This document shows, in pieces, positions 32,601 through 43,586 of a stretch of 43,586 nt of DNA. The position numbers and the translations under genes were made by a program. The notes below the pieces were generated by a model. It worked only from the letters and a program-made list of their open reading frames with translations, did not search any database and had not been told where the DNA came from. Every line of letters begins with the position of its first letter. The stretch's first letter is position 1. Source of the DNA: Nemertoderma westbladi (lineage: Eukaryota > Xenacoelomorpha > Nemertodermatida > Nemertodermatidae); assembly GCA_032718475.1 (NCBI GenBank), contig JAUCBJ010002120.1, forward strand, positions 20,001 to 63,586. Direction: 5' to 3'.

Positions 32601-35600
32601 CTAAGAAGTTTCTTTACGTGGTTCTGATTGTGTGATATTCACTGAATTGTGTTGCCTCAGTAGAGGAGGTGGTAACTTTCTACTACAATCTACAATCAGC
32701 CACTGATGGAATGGATCAGCATAAATTCTGAACACTGACTGCATTTACACTTCCCCCATTCGCCTGTGAGAAACAGTTCCTATTTAACTTCGATATAAAA
32801 TAATTATCCTAGACAGAGCACATAATCCGGAAGTGATAAACGATCCTCACTAAGCCAAATGATGGATCCCCGGCCCAAAAACATTAAGTCACACACAGGA
32901 AGTCACACAGAATTCATCGGAAACTTAAGGTCTGATTATTTAGAGCAGCAGTAGTCATAGACCATGCTGGTCTATAACTGCTGAGGACACCAAATCTTTG
33001 TATGGCAGATGGCACATTCACAAGAATGCTACACCGGGATCACTGTGTCAAGTACAATGCACACATCTCCAACCAGACACTATATAACATTGGAGGTGTC
33101 TCATTGGTTCCCCCAAGCTTGACACTAGGACAAAGTCGCCTCCGCTTTGCAAGACATTTCTTTCGCCGTGAGGACCAGCCAGTGCATAATCTTCTACTTT
33201 GGCAGCCTCATGGAGTGAATAAGCATGGTGGACAGCCCATGAGTTTCTTGAGATGCATCGTAAAGGACACTGGCCTTGAAAATGCGGATGATCTAGCAAA
33301 TGTCATGGGTGATAGGGAGTTGTGGAGGCGCAATTTTGTCGACAAGTCGGCGCAGCATTCTTAATATATATATAATTCAGCTGCAATGCAGCATGCCGAT
33401 CGTTGGAGTAGTAATTTTACTTTTAAGGCTGAATCTCCAGCTGATTGCATCAATTGTTGGAAGGCCCACTTTGAGAAGCTCTTAGCAATGACTGGGTATT
33501 GTGTGATAAATACGTGACTTTGTGATAAATGATCCTGTGTTGGGGTCTGTACTAACAGATATGATATGAGTTGGCTCATCTCTTCACTTCTGGATCGACT
33601 TACCTGGAAGTATCCTTGACTCAATAAGGCGAGTAATGTCATTAGCGCTCCAAATATTAGACCCGTTATACAACAAAAAATAGCCCGTTTTATTCTCAAA
33701 CTTGGACTGTCCATTGCTTTAGATCTAATGAATTTACTGACCGCATGGCGCGAACGTTGGCTGTTTGAACGGAAGAAATATTTGATTCCTGATGGGCTGC
33801 TTGTCTGCAACAAATAATATTTTAGATGTAAATCAAAAACGAACACTTTTAACAATGAATAAACAAGATTGCAATCATTTCCACTTACCAAAGTAAGGGA
33901 AGTTTATATAATGATTATATGAGTTATTTAATTCTAAAGGGGCATTGCATAGCCGCCCGCAATGTTAAGAAAATAGCGAAGCAAAAGACAGATATACAGA
34001 ATGATAACGTTATTAGATTATGCGGTTTTGCCCAAATATTCTCTATTTCATCATGTAGGCCTATATATTGCTTTAAAAAGAGATATATATGACAATTGGG
34101 ACACGGACAATTGTGACCCGTACAATTCCGATTAAGCATGTATGTCCTAGTCAGTATCCGGAAAGTTCGGACCCGGACAATTAGGACAAAAAATTTAAAA
34201 ATTATTATGAGTCCGAATTGTTCGGGTCCCAATTGTCCGCATCCTTTAAAATTACATTCATTTAATATCTAAGACTGTACACATTTATCATTGTTTATAC
34301 ACTCACACTCATAAAAAATCAATAGAATAATAAAAACTAATAAAAGTACAGTGCGTTTCAATCAATCAGATAGGGTAGAATCTTCACGAAGACAAATCGA
34401 AATTGGGCAACTCTGTGACATATGACTAGTTTTTGGAGCCTCACTGAAACTCAGTAGTTAGAATATTTGCGTAAACCCAGGCCAAAAGGCCGAAAAACTT
34501 AATTATCGCTGGTATTAGTATTTTTTTTATATACCATTTTTTTTGTGTCAACCCCGCCCGATTGAGCGTTTGTCAGCCATCGTCTTTTTATGTGTGTCTT
34601 AAGGGCCTTAAGACAGACCCGTTTACACTCACCGGTGTGTGAGCAGTAACCTACCCGTTGACAGGTAGTTTGGTCCCAATGGTTAGTATAAAGGTATTGA
34701 AGCAGTAAGACAGTGGTACACTACCCGGAACACGTTCGCACTCAAGGGTACCGTTGCGGTAACTGGTCGTCGTCTATGTGTTCACAGTTAATTGAACAGT
34801 CTAGACAATCATTTTATTAACATTATTTCAATAGACTGCGGTAAACCGCGCGGTGCACCGCAAAACTACACGTTCGTCCGTCACATTCAGCGGTAATCAA
34901 TATCATTTTACAGCTCAGTCACCGCTCGAATACCGCAGAGTCGTTCACACTCAGCGGTGTACCTCTGGCCCTGCGGTACACCACACGGTTTACCATTCCG
35001 TTGGATATGAATGGGCATGTAGGCAGATAAAACTGTACTCGCGCGCCGGGCAGTATTTCTACGCTACCTTGAGATCAACATGATCAGTAATTGTACTCTT
35101 CCGATTTCGTCCAAATGACATACGAAGTCGTGCGATTAAACTACCTTTACGATTACGAAATCGCACAGGCTGTGGGATACCATCATCAGTTGTTAGACTA
35201 GCATCTGGAAAACATGAAATATTGAGTTTTCATAAATACTAGTATAATTTACTTTATTGTACTTTATACTTGTATTGGTTCCACAAATAATAATACTATA
35301 AAGTAAAGAAATTTGAAACATGAAAAACACCAATGTTTAACCTTCGCTGTAAATCTTTACATAGAAGAATTCATAGTAATTCGATGAAGATAAATAATAG
35401 ATATTTTTAAAATATTTAATGAATCAAATTCAATATTATTAATATTAACCTCGGCTATCTATCTGGATGACTTTATTACTAAGTTTAAATGAAACAGATC
35501 GTTTGATTTCTCCATCAATATCATCCAAGGATTCGTTTGTACCGAGAGAGAAGTCTGTCGAGACGCTCCTATTATCATCAATCGCAACACCAAGAGAATC

Positions 35601-35777
35601 ATCATCTCCGTCTATAGAATTTCTTTCCACAGCTTCGTCTGATTCTGTCACATCCACTGATACTTCGTTATGAAACATTCCACCATCAAGCTCATTAATT
35701 TCTTCTTCATTGGATGATTCGGCGCCATTGCTGCAGGATACTATGGTATCAAAATCGTGAGTATTAGTAACAGACAT
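29694..35777 (-). CDS. DC-STAMP domain-containing protein (DCST1/DCST2, SPE-42/Sneaky family), six exons
   Basis: Minus-strand exons 35777-35450, 35204-35068, 33804-33604, 32423-32212, 31348-31141 and 30974-29694 join in phase (1, 0, 0, 2, 0) at GT-AG sites, giving 788 residues, close to known family lengths. Residues 15-95 are acidic and serine-rich; 110-155 are basic. Membrane segments lie near 196-221, 272-287, 294-323, 451-473, 533-560 and 642-660. The DC-STAMP domain spans about 483-670, with FDNIYIT, RLLPLRKKERREL and VDYGIYF. The C-terminus carries C-x2-C (739/742) and C-x2-C (757/760), the zinc-binding RING-like tail of the family, here with two clear Cys pairs plus C723 and C730. Family members act in the sperm membrane at fertilisation; that role here is inferred. 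DCST1 and DCST2 cannot be told apart by eye. An antisense LINE relic sits in the intron 33603-32424. Confidence 0.9.
32990..33364 (+). mobile_element. Non-LTR retrotransposon relic (3' end of reverse-transcriptase ORF)
   Basis: A 120-codon stretch starts with ADGTFTRML and contains RLRFARHFFRRE, LLLWQPHG, KDTGLEN and MGDRELWRRNF. This is the conserved tail seen after the reverse transcriptase in many LINE ORF2 proteins (typically RRLRFAGH...DLLLW...DTG...M.DR..W). The rest of the element is missing. It lies antisense within a DCST intron, is 5'-truncated as is usual for LINEs, and has no visible target duplication. Confidence 0.75.
34085..34250. repeat. Cluster of GGACAATT-type inverted motifs
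   Basis: The motif (C)GGACAATTG/GGGAC recurs at about 34092-34125 and 34170-34190 in one direction and inverted at about 34208-34240 (ccgaattgttcgggtcccaa). It could be a small foldback element. Single related bits (tgcggacaat) occur near 29683 and 31545. It lies in the DCST intron between exons 2 and 3. Confidence 0.5.
34425..34505 (+). mobile_element. SINE tail fragment
   Basis: Sequence ending gcgtaaacccaggccaaaag and gccgaaaaact resembles the tail of the SINE at 21690-21965 (gcgtaatccctggcctagtg and gccgaagaaaa). No tRNA-like head was seen, so it is a truncated or diverged copy, inside a DCST intron. Confidence 0.45.
34840..35000. repeat. Imperfect inverted repeat of GCGGTAAACC type
   Basis: GCGGTAAACCGCGCGGTGCA at about 34840 is matched, inverted and with a few transitions, by GCGGTACACCACACGGTTTA at about 34974. 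Further GCGGT boxes lie between them. It is CpG-rich compared with its surroundings. It could be the ends of a small DNA element in the DCST intron. Confidence 0.45.
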
Positions 35778-36482
35778 TGTTCTAATAATTAGAATTTAAA
35801 GTCCCATACTCTTCAAAGAACGTAATATTTTTGTAGCAAAAGGAAAAACTATAAAATCAAAAAATATGTGATATAAAATGCTTTTAAATACAAATTGAAA
35901 TACAAACAGTTTGAAATCATGCAATATTTAGGATTATAATTTAATTGTTAAACACAAAAAAGTGGAGATATGTGAGAACAATTATCTACTTCCTTTTTAT
36001 TTTCTTCCTAAAACAATTATTTGTGGAAAAGATATTATTATGATAATTTTGGCTACCCTAACTAACTACGCTCAGGAGGTGTGGAAAGCAACACTAAATT
36101 ATAGATCGTACAGTAAAAATTAATTGTAACTGCTAAGACTGCGAATAATAGCCTGATACCTGCAGTTTATAATAATATTAAACCGTTATATATTAATAAT
36201 TAATCAAACATAAAACGATGTTAGCATTTGATTAGTCATTAATATAAATTGATGGTGAGTTTTATCTAATTAGTTCTTTGTCCTTTTGTATTTGTTAGTA
36301 ATTAAGTATGGTTGTTACTGTTTCTGTATGTTGTCGGAGTCTATGAATGATAACTAACCATCCAACAAATAATAATTATTAATAAGCTATACGAAATACA
36401 GCAAGCATAGTAATAGAGCCCACAATTGTAATCTGACAATTTTTAGACGAAAATAATACATAGTACATTGAATAAAATGCAG
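35778..36482. other. Upstream region of the DCST gene, possibly bidirectional
   Basis: 705 bases lie between the DCST start codon (minus strand, 35777) and the candidate plus-strand exon at 36483. It is very AT-rich, with no TATA or other element that can be assigned with confidence. A short GTGAGT donor-like site follows an ATG near 36252 but could not be linked to the downstream exon. Confidence 0.35.
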
Positions 36483-36628
36483 ATGCAGTATTGCAAGGAT
36501 ATCATCATGCATGGATGCCTTCAGTAGCATTGGCTATTGGAATATATGGCTATATGGAATTTCGACCTAAGAATAAATTTGTGCAATCTTCATTCGAGAA
36601 TTTAAACTTTCGTATTTTACAAAGATAA
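36483..36628 (+). CDS. Possible terminal exon of a small single-pass membrane protein
   Basis: An open stretch of about 47 codons ends at TAA 36626-36628 and reads AVLQGYHHAWMPSVALAIGI and on to a basic C-terminus (FRPKNKF...FRILQR). It has one hydrophobic segment followed by charged residues. AATAAA lies about 100 bases after the stop (near 36725). In-frame TAA at 36473 means it must start at an acceptor; AG at 36481-36482, 36487-36488 or 36496-36497 would all give the same phase. Size and layout loosely recall NDUFB1-like complex I subunits, but that is only an impression. No first exon was found. Confidence 0.35.
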
Positions 36629-37639
36629 TGGTACGAATGGAATATGGTCTGGGCCGTTAAGACGGGCCCGGGGCATCCTAATTGACACCTCAAAACTCCC
36701 CCCCCCCCACCTCCGTGATACAAAAATAAATTGAACTGTAGTATTATACAACATTGCTTCCATAGTTACTGAGATTCAAATTATTGTACTATACAACTCC
36801 TGATGCTGCCTTACTCAATGTTAAATAATTTAGTGTTCTCGAATATTTATTACGTAACTAGAGAGCCGCTTAACTACATAAACCAATATTGGATATTGAG
36901 TTCCGTTTTGGAGTACGCCTTGCAGACACTAAAGTTGCAGTAACTTCTGAGTGTGTGCATATATTTTTCTCAAATTACTTGCAAACCTTTTTACTTCGAT
37001 GCACTTTCAATACATGTAATAAAATCACGATATTCCACCAAAAAATAATGCGCCGGGAAAAAAAGTAAAATCAATGCAATCTTATGGGTTGCTTATTTCC
37101 CTAAGGAGAAAAGTACTCTCTTTTCTCCCGATTTTGGGGTATATTCGAGCGAAAAAGTAACAATTTAATAATATAAAATGTATAATGTATATTTAATAAC
37201 AAATAAATTAAGTTAATATGCAAAGGTCGAATAATCAAATCGAAAGTCGATAATTTTTACCTGATTCCAAGCGAAAAAATATATGGGAAATCGGAGACGA
37301 AAAACTCCTATCGATTCAATTCGATGCCAGTCCCTGGGTATTGTATATGTATAATGGTGCCAATTGGAGTATGTGATAGTCGGTGTTATAAATTTCATAA
37401 TTGCATGAGTATTACTGTAATATATATCATAGCATTTAATTAGTAATTTGTAGTCAGTCGTAATGCTACTGTATATATCGAGGCATTGCGTTACTGACGT
37501 TTATTGTCTCTGCGCTGTCTCCGCGGAGTATTGACAAAAAAAAACAATAATAATTAATTGTAAAGGTAATTGGAATTGTAAACGTAGCGACTTGCAGCTG
37601 ATTGGAAAACGGGGCATCAAAAGCTTTTAAGAGTTTTTA

Positions 37640-37752
37640 ATTGGTTCCGAACCACTGGCACTGCCTTTGGGACTTTTGATAACTTCATTATGAAGATGAA
37701 GTACTGATTTGTATTTAATGTGTATCAATGCGTGCGCGGTCCACGAAGCCAA
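37640..37752 (+). other. Possible first exon or non-coding transcript exon
   Basis: A strong donor AAG|GTAAGT at 37753 follows a short GC-richer stretch (atcaatgcgtgcgcggtcca). A matching acceptor GTTGTGCAG ends at 38280. Joining the two gives only a short frame without recognisable features, so a non-coding RNA or a chance pair is as likely as a gene. Confidence 0.2.
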
Positions 37753-40700
37753 GGTAAGTCAATTTTCGCTACAGTAATTTATGTTAAATCTATTATCTAT
37801 CTATCTATTAAATCTATTATCTATTGCTACTGTTATTTGTTGGCACTGCGTCTGGTGTGTCATTTAATTTCGACAAAATTAGTATCTCAATTCTTTAAAC
37901 AAAATATTCAAAAATCAATCTTAATTAAGCTATATATATCTTAAGCAAAATAAATTGCGTTTATATTGTTTTAGTCGTCTTTAGGGATGAAGTAAAGCAA
38001 AAAGTACACCTGAGGTCACAAGGGTTAGATCAAAGTCAAATAAGGGCAACGCCCCTGTGATGTTCTTACATAGTGAATTCCTAATCCATTATTTATATCA
38101 ATTACTTCTAGTATAAGTTTTGACAAGCAAGGCTGGTCCACTCATTTCTAGCGGCCAATTCATTCCACTACTTTATTTATTAGTTCTGGTGGAATCTATA
38201 CAGACATTTCCGAAATACCTGAACTTGATTTCGAATGTCGATAATGTTGATATGATCTTGTTATAATTTTCGTTGTGCAGAGCTTGCGAATTCGCTAAGC
38301 TTTGTCCAGATGGGAACGAACTGGTCACATCCGAAAGCGGATCAGATAAAATACGCGGAAATCATACCTCATCAGGTTCTCCTCCATGAGGAAGTAGTAT
38401 TTCAACCTCATCACACAAGATCGATCATTTAGATGATCTGGTTTTAGCGCCACCATTAAATATGCAAGGATGCAAGTAAGATATGTGCCCTGTACCCTGT
38501 GTCCCGGGTTATCGGGAAAATATAACTCCCCTGGCCCTATGTGGGGAGAGAAACCACAACCTCTGGAGAGATTTGAATTCAAGGTAATGGATGTACGTAC
38601 ACCATACTCCAAAGTATGACTCAAACAAATTAAAGCAATTAAAGCCCCTCACTTCTATCATGATCGAATATGCAATTATTGTTTGCTGAATATGGATATA
38701 TGTCTTTAGTTAATTGTATAATTTGGGAATATTGCAAAGGTTAAGTTTTTATCTTGACATATAGATTTGTGCTCAATTGACTGGCAGGTGTCCGTGAGAT
38801 TCAGTTTAATCACTGCAATATATTGAGGTAAAAAGTAAAGTTTTATTCGACCTTTAGGAGTAGGCCCAGTGTGCCGGGATTACACACAAAGTGTGGCAAC
38901 ATATTTACATTGTGTCCACCCCCCCCCCCCCCCCCCCCACCCAAGGTGACCTTTGCAAACGGTAAAGGTCTCCTTGCCCCCACCCCAGAACTACCTGTTC
39001 AGACGAAAACGGTAGGCCTACTCATTTAACAACCATTTAAGAGTGCAAGGCAAATATGCATCATTTAAAGCATCTTAATGTCATACCGAGCGAAACGAAA
39101 ACTGACGTGGCCCCCTTGCTGGGACCAAAAACACAACCTCCTGAAGATATGTGGATCCAATCCGTGTGGTATGTATGAAAACCTTAGTTCTTTCCTTTTT
39201 TGTTTGACTTATTTTTATACATGGCGCTGCCCTGTAGGATAGATTTTCATTACAGGACAGTGATTCTTGTGGCCTTCTGCAAGGCCAATATATCCATAAA
39301 CTTAAAAACTCATTTATGTTCATTTTGTGGTTACATCATAACCCATGCGAAATATCAGATCAACCTGACAGTAATCGATGACCTGTGTAACTTTACGCGA
39401 CCTACGAACCATTATGAACTCCACTTGTTTATTGGACTTGATCAACAACTGGGAAACTCTTGCCTCGAGAACATTAGTCTAATTGAGCCACTCTGAACTG
39501 AAGTCTAATCTCGGAGCGAAATGTCTGGTCATCATCAAAATCATGAGGAAACTTTCCAGTCGAATAAAACCACATTTCTGGTCCTCATTATCTTGCAGGG
39601 TTCTGTCAACATCGCAGAACCAAAGTCCTCACCAATGCATTCCGATGGTTTCCTCCTCTAGACCTATACCAGTGGAATATCCAAAAATCACGTTGGGTTA
39701 CCATTCAAAGTGGGTCGGGAACCCTGGAATCCCACGATTCACAAGTCAGGAATAGCAGGAATGCCTATGACCTCGGCGTGGCATGCGAATCCCTAAAGGG
39801 TAAATATTTCTTTGCCAGACTAACCCACTTCGATCTTATCAATCACTACAGCCCATTGGTCCCATGTGGAACCCTCAAACTCCTCCACATGGCACAGCAA
39901 GTTTAAACGAACCTCCAACTTAGTGGCCGACAAAACAAATTAAACAACAAGCATTGTAAAGTCTATTAATCTCTGCTACCATCCCACACTGCAGTCTCAA
40001 ATCTCCTATGTCCAGTTTCTGTCTGAAAAAGGTAAATTAGGTCCTCCATATTTGGGGAGTCGAACTATATCTATTTATCCTGCGTCTCTATTGGTCGGGC
40101 TGAGCCCACTGTTAATATCTATATGCTATATGGGTATGATGGACAAACTCATCCTCAGCGCACAGCGCCTGAAATACGGGCAGAGTTGCCAATAATATCG
40201 CGCAGAGAATCTTGGCCTTCAGTAATACCACCCGCTATGACGGGAATAACTTCTGTATGGCTACAACCTGTGGGAAGTTCTATCGGTAGGCCTACACTGC
40301 CGGTCCCGGTACATGAAGAGATCGCGGAAACCAACAACCGCCAAAATTCCTAACAATTCCAAGATTCAATAACCGCTACAATTAAGTAATTCGTATTACT
40401 AAAAAGAAATGCACCGTTTCGGATTATATGGAATGCAAATAGACATAATATATTATTCTATAATATAAAACTGGGTTAAATAGGCTTTACTTTTATTTGG
40501 CATCATACAGTAGCATAGTGTGTCCCCGGTATAATGTGTTATGTAGTAAGGCATAAAGGGAATCGATTCTCCTTGAAGTAAAATGACCCATATCCTATCC
40601 ATCATATTATGTTGGATTTAGCTGCCCATTTATAATGCATGATTCCCACCATTGAAGTGGTTTCTCTTTGTGAAGTGCACGTTCTATAAAGAAGTGAGAC

Positions 40701-40851
40701 AAAGGGATAATATATCGTCTCGGCGATTTATCAGTGTTATTCATAAATGAGGGAAAGGGTGCCAGGCCAGTATGCTGCGCAGGGTGCACAATAGGGCGGG
40801 ATGAAAAATTGTTTTCCCCATTTTGTTGAGAACAAAGGGTGGATGCCAAAT

Positions 40852-41060
40852 GTTATTAGGAGCCCGCTCGATAGCGGGATACTTACTGTAAAATTCTCAG
40901 GTTATTAGGAGCCCACTTGACAGCGGGATACTTACTGTAAAAATCTCAGGTTATATAACACTGACTGACTGACTGACTGACTGTTAGGAGCCCGCTCGAC
41001 AGCGGGATACTTACTGTAAAATCAGGTTATATAACACTGACTGACTGACTGACTGATAAT
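40852..41060. repeat. Repeats carrying a CCCGCTCGATAGCGGG hairpin and (CTGA)n
   Basis: Three copies of gttattaggagcccgctcga plus tagcgggatacttactgtaa begin near 40852, 40901 and 40983. The second and third continue into ggttatataacactgactga and a CTGA run. The core CCCGCT...AGCGGG is a perfect 6-bp stem in copies 1 and 3 and is altered in copy 2 (cccacttgacagcggg). Confidence 0.85.
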
Positions 41061-42489
41061 TATCCAGACGATCCAGGTTCAGGCACTTCCTGCCTGGCGA
41101 TTTTGTTGAAATTTTACAAGCACATTGCTTTGGTGGTTCATAATCGCGTTACAAAATATCAGATCGATTCTATGTGTGGTATTCGATATATTTCGTTTGG
41201 TGTTCGTTTGTTACAGCTGGTGTTCACGATGAAATATGGCTTAATATGTTAGAATTATAATAAGTTGTGATATAAAACCTTTTACTACTATTTTACCTTA
41301 ATTGACTTCTTTTCTCAATTGGTAATTAGTTTACTTAATTAGAATTATAATACACACGTTCGTGGGGCTATCGCGCAGGACGAGGCTCAGTTATCAGCTA
41401 CAGATTAAAATTGAGCAACTGTATCACAAAATCAGGTTTTGAGAAATTTACCCACACCACCAATCAATCAAAGAAAGGGGGACAGTACGTGTTCACCCCT
41501 TTTAATCTGCACCCTCCCCCCCCCCCACCCTTCCCACCCACCAGTACTTTATAACTACCGATGCCTTCAATAGGCGAAGCCAGGTATGGTTAATAGGAAT
41601 ATAGTCTACTCAGTACTCGTCTTCATTATATGCCTCGTTGCGCTTGTCGCTCGTCCTGTTTTGCATTAAAATATTTTTCCTAAATGCAGACTGACAATCT
41701 TTATACAGTTATAACTTTGCGAAGTTTCGAAACTGTGCGAGTAACTGCTGATACATCTATGTGGAGATGTGTGATACAACGCCAATGCATCGTATGCCGA
41801 TGTAGTAATATGGATATTGAAATAATATTAAATCAATGTACACTCTGAAAGCTGCAGCGAAAAAATGTAGCTAATTTCCTAGGTTACATATAAAAGAATA
41901 ATATTATTTTTAAGAACATTAATTTTACTACTTTGCAAAAATTCAATTAAAAAAATACATTGTGGAATAAACTATTTCAGATATAAGCCTACAACAGTCA
42001 TTATATCTTCTGTCACCTGAGATAGTAAAGTAATACAACATTTATAGTATAGAGTCAATAGGAATTGAAATACAGGCAGTGTATGGTTGGAGTTATGTCT
42101 GGGATGCTATAGCAATACTACTGGCTGCCTATTACAGTACAATTCCCCTCTGGTAAGGCTACACCAACATCTCCCAGCCAGCTAGCAGCTCTACACCCCC
42201 GCAGAGACTATGTTGACCAATAATGGGCAGGATTAAATTTGTACTCAATAATTGTGCCGCTTTAATTACGTTTAGATCAATTAAAGACACATTTATTAAA
42301 GCAAATCACTTGAACTAATTAAAAACTATAATAGAATGGGGTATGTGGATTACATCTGTATAATTTTTAAGTATAATTATTTAAATCTTATACTGTAAAA
42401 TAATTAATTTCCTTTAACAGGCAGGTTGTTGAAAATGCAGTTTTTACCGTAATCAACTTAATTAACTAATTAATTGCTATTCTCTTAGC

Positions 42490-42700
42490 TTCTCGAAGGC
42501 CACACGGAAATTCAACTTGGAAAATTTCTAAACTTTTGCCAGACTACATGTGTACCAAGTTTGGTTAAATTTCATTAACATTTGGCTGAGTTATTAACGT
42601 TTAAAATTGGACACAACAGAACGACAGAACAACAGATCGACAGATCAACAGAACAACAGAGCAACAGACACACCGATTGAGTTAGTGGTACCTGTATGCT
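42490..42700 (+). mobile_element. Possible 3' end of a non-LTR element with ACAACAGA tail
   Basis: Sequence accaagtttggttaaatttc, then ggctgagttattaacg, then a run of acaacaga/gacagatc repeats (42607-42670). This resembles the 3' ends of many RTE-like elements and their SINE partners, which share a 'caagtttggt' stretch and an ACA-rich microsatellite tail. No coding part is present. The assignment is by resemblance only. Confidence 0.3.
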
Positions 42701-43586
42701 AAGCTCGCTTACTTTCGTCGCTCGCCCCCCAATCATTGTAAAACGTGTTGGTTGCCAAATTTTACTAGTAGGTGATAAGGAAAGGCAATGATTACTCACA
42801 CATAAGCTGTGGGTTTCCAATGTATTACCCCATAAGCTGATTGCTCTCCCAGTGCTTCCTAAGGTGTTAAAGCTTTTGCGGCCAAAATGTCCCCATTTTA
42901 CACAATGCGCTGGTTACTCTAAACCCTTGAAAAACTCTCAAGAGCTTTGTATTTTATGAACTGATGTAAACTTACTCCCTCCAGCGTTTATTCTCAGTAT
43001 AACACTTTCCCCTACATTCCCACTAAAACCCAGATGCTCAAATTACGAAATCACTAGCCATATTGGATATTATTCTCTTTGTTTACATGCTTCTTTGTTA
43101 GTCCCCGTCCAATCAGTATACTTTCCCTCCTACGTCACCCCATACACTAAATTACCGGATCCATTGGTTATGGGTTGATGGCATGGAAACTGGTCCCTGA
43201 TTGGGAGTTCTTGCATGTTCCATACGTTCTACGGCGTTCGATATGATTCATGCTTTGTGAACTACTTGAGGCAAGAATATTCTTGCAGCCCTTCAGTAGA
43301 GTTGTGATTACCTTATTCACTTCCTAACCCTTTTTGCCCAGAAACACCAGTGGCTAGAAAGATTACAGAATGCAAATCTATTAAACGTTTACGTTTGCAT
43401 TCATTTAACCGTCCTTCAATACTCACTGCATCACATACTGACTGTCTGATATTGCCGCAACACCACATTTTTATACTGATTTATGCTGTTATAATCTGTT
43501 GTTATTGTATCATATGGATTCATGTTAATAGTTGGAGAATACTTAGGAATAACCAGTAGATCTCTTGGTTTTCATGATCATTGAGG

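Larger units (their letters stand above)
36629..43586. other. 7-kb gene-free region with short repeats
   Basis: No coding region could be supported. Contents: C tracts at 36698-36708, 38919-38938 and 41516-41526; an (ATCT)n run at 37790-37830; TAGGCCTA palindromes at 39013-39020 and 40287-40294; hairpin-bearing repeats at 40852-41060; and a possible LINE/SINE 3' end at 42490-42670. Open frames of 60-99 codons on both strands show no domain, conserved motif or splice partner. Confidence 0.5.

Noticed and set aside
33048-33299. Minus-strand frame opposite the LINE relic
   Set aside because: It is a shadow of the plus-strand frame, which has the recognisable RT-tail motifs.
34853-35083. 76-codon plus-strand frame
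   Set aside because: It overlaps the CpG-rich inverted repeat and, antisense, DCST exon 2. No domain was recognised.
43350-43559. 69-codon frame with a hydrophobic segment
   Set aside because: It has no ATG at the start, no recognised family, and lies at the window edge in AT-rich DNA.

Overview
The window is AT-rich animal nuclear DNA. Genes are split by GT-AG introns, introns are long and full of repeats, and the mobile elements (a BEL/Pao LTR retrotransposon, a non-LTR relic, a tRNA-derived SINE, an inverted-repeat element) are of metazoan type. Gene content (SLC25 carrier, DC-STAMP-domain sperm-type membrane protein, STAND NTPase with pentapeptide and ankyrin repeats) suggests a marine invertebrate. 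A deuterostome such as a tunicate or echinoderm is a guess that the sequence does not settle.

Layout. (1) 1-200 is a 36-bp minisatellite, followed by gene-poor DNA with a CpG-rich block at about 1670-1910. (2) 2361-12353 (+) is a complete five-exon mitochondrial carrier gene of 330 codons. Its 8.5-kb second intron holds a full-length BEL/Pao element (3947-10552) with near-identical LTRs, a 5-bp target duplication and three reading-frame breaks. (3) 14575-26370 (+) is a four-exon gene for a large NLR-like protein: N-terminal helical/hydrophobic part, pentapeptide repeats, nSTAND-type P-loop NTPase, a 9 x 22-residue coding minisatellite and ankyrin repeats. Intron 1 holds a 4.1-kb 23-bp satellite. 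Intron 3 begins with about 32 tandem copies of its own 5' splice site. (4) 26443-27765 is a 1.3-kb inverted-repeat element followed by 22 copies of a 29-bp satellite. (5) 29694-35777 (-) is a complete six-exon DCST1/DCST2 (SPE-42/Sneaky) family gene of 788 codons, with an antisense LINE relic in an intron. (6) 36483-36628 (+) may be the last exon of a small single-pass membrane protein, head-to-head with the DCST gene. (7) 36.7-43.6 kb has no gene I can support, only short repeats and relics.

The three main genes are not obviously in one pathway: metabolite transport, probable innate-immunity type signalling, and gamete membrane function. The theme linking them is minisatellite growth in or next to exons: in frame in the carrier, in frame in the STAND protein, and exactly at a splice donor inside the P-loop codons. 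The donor-linked, frame-preserving minisatellite is the most unusual structure here. All gene models come from reading splice sites, phases and protein motifs by eye; no search or transcript data were available.
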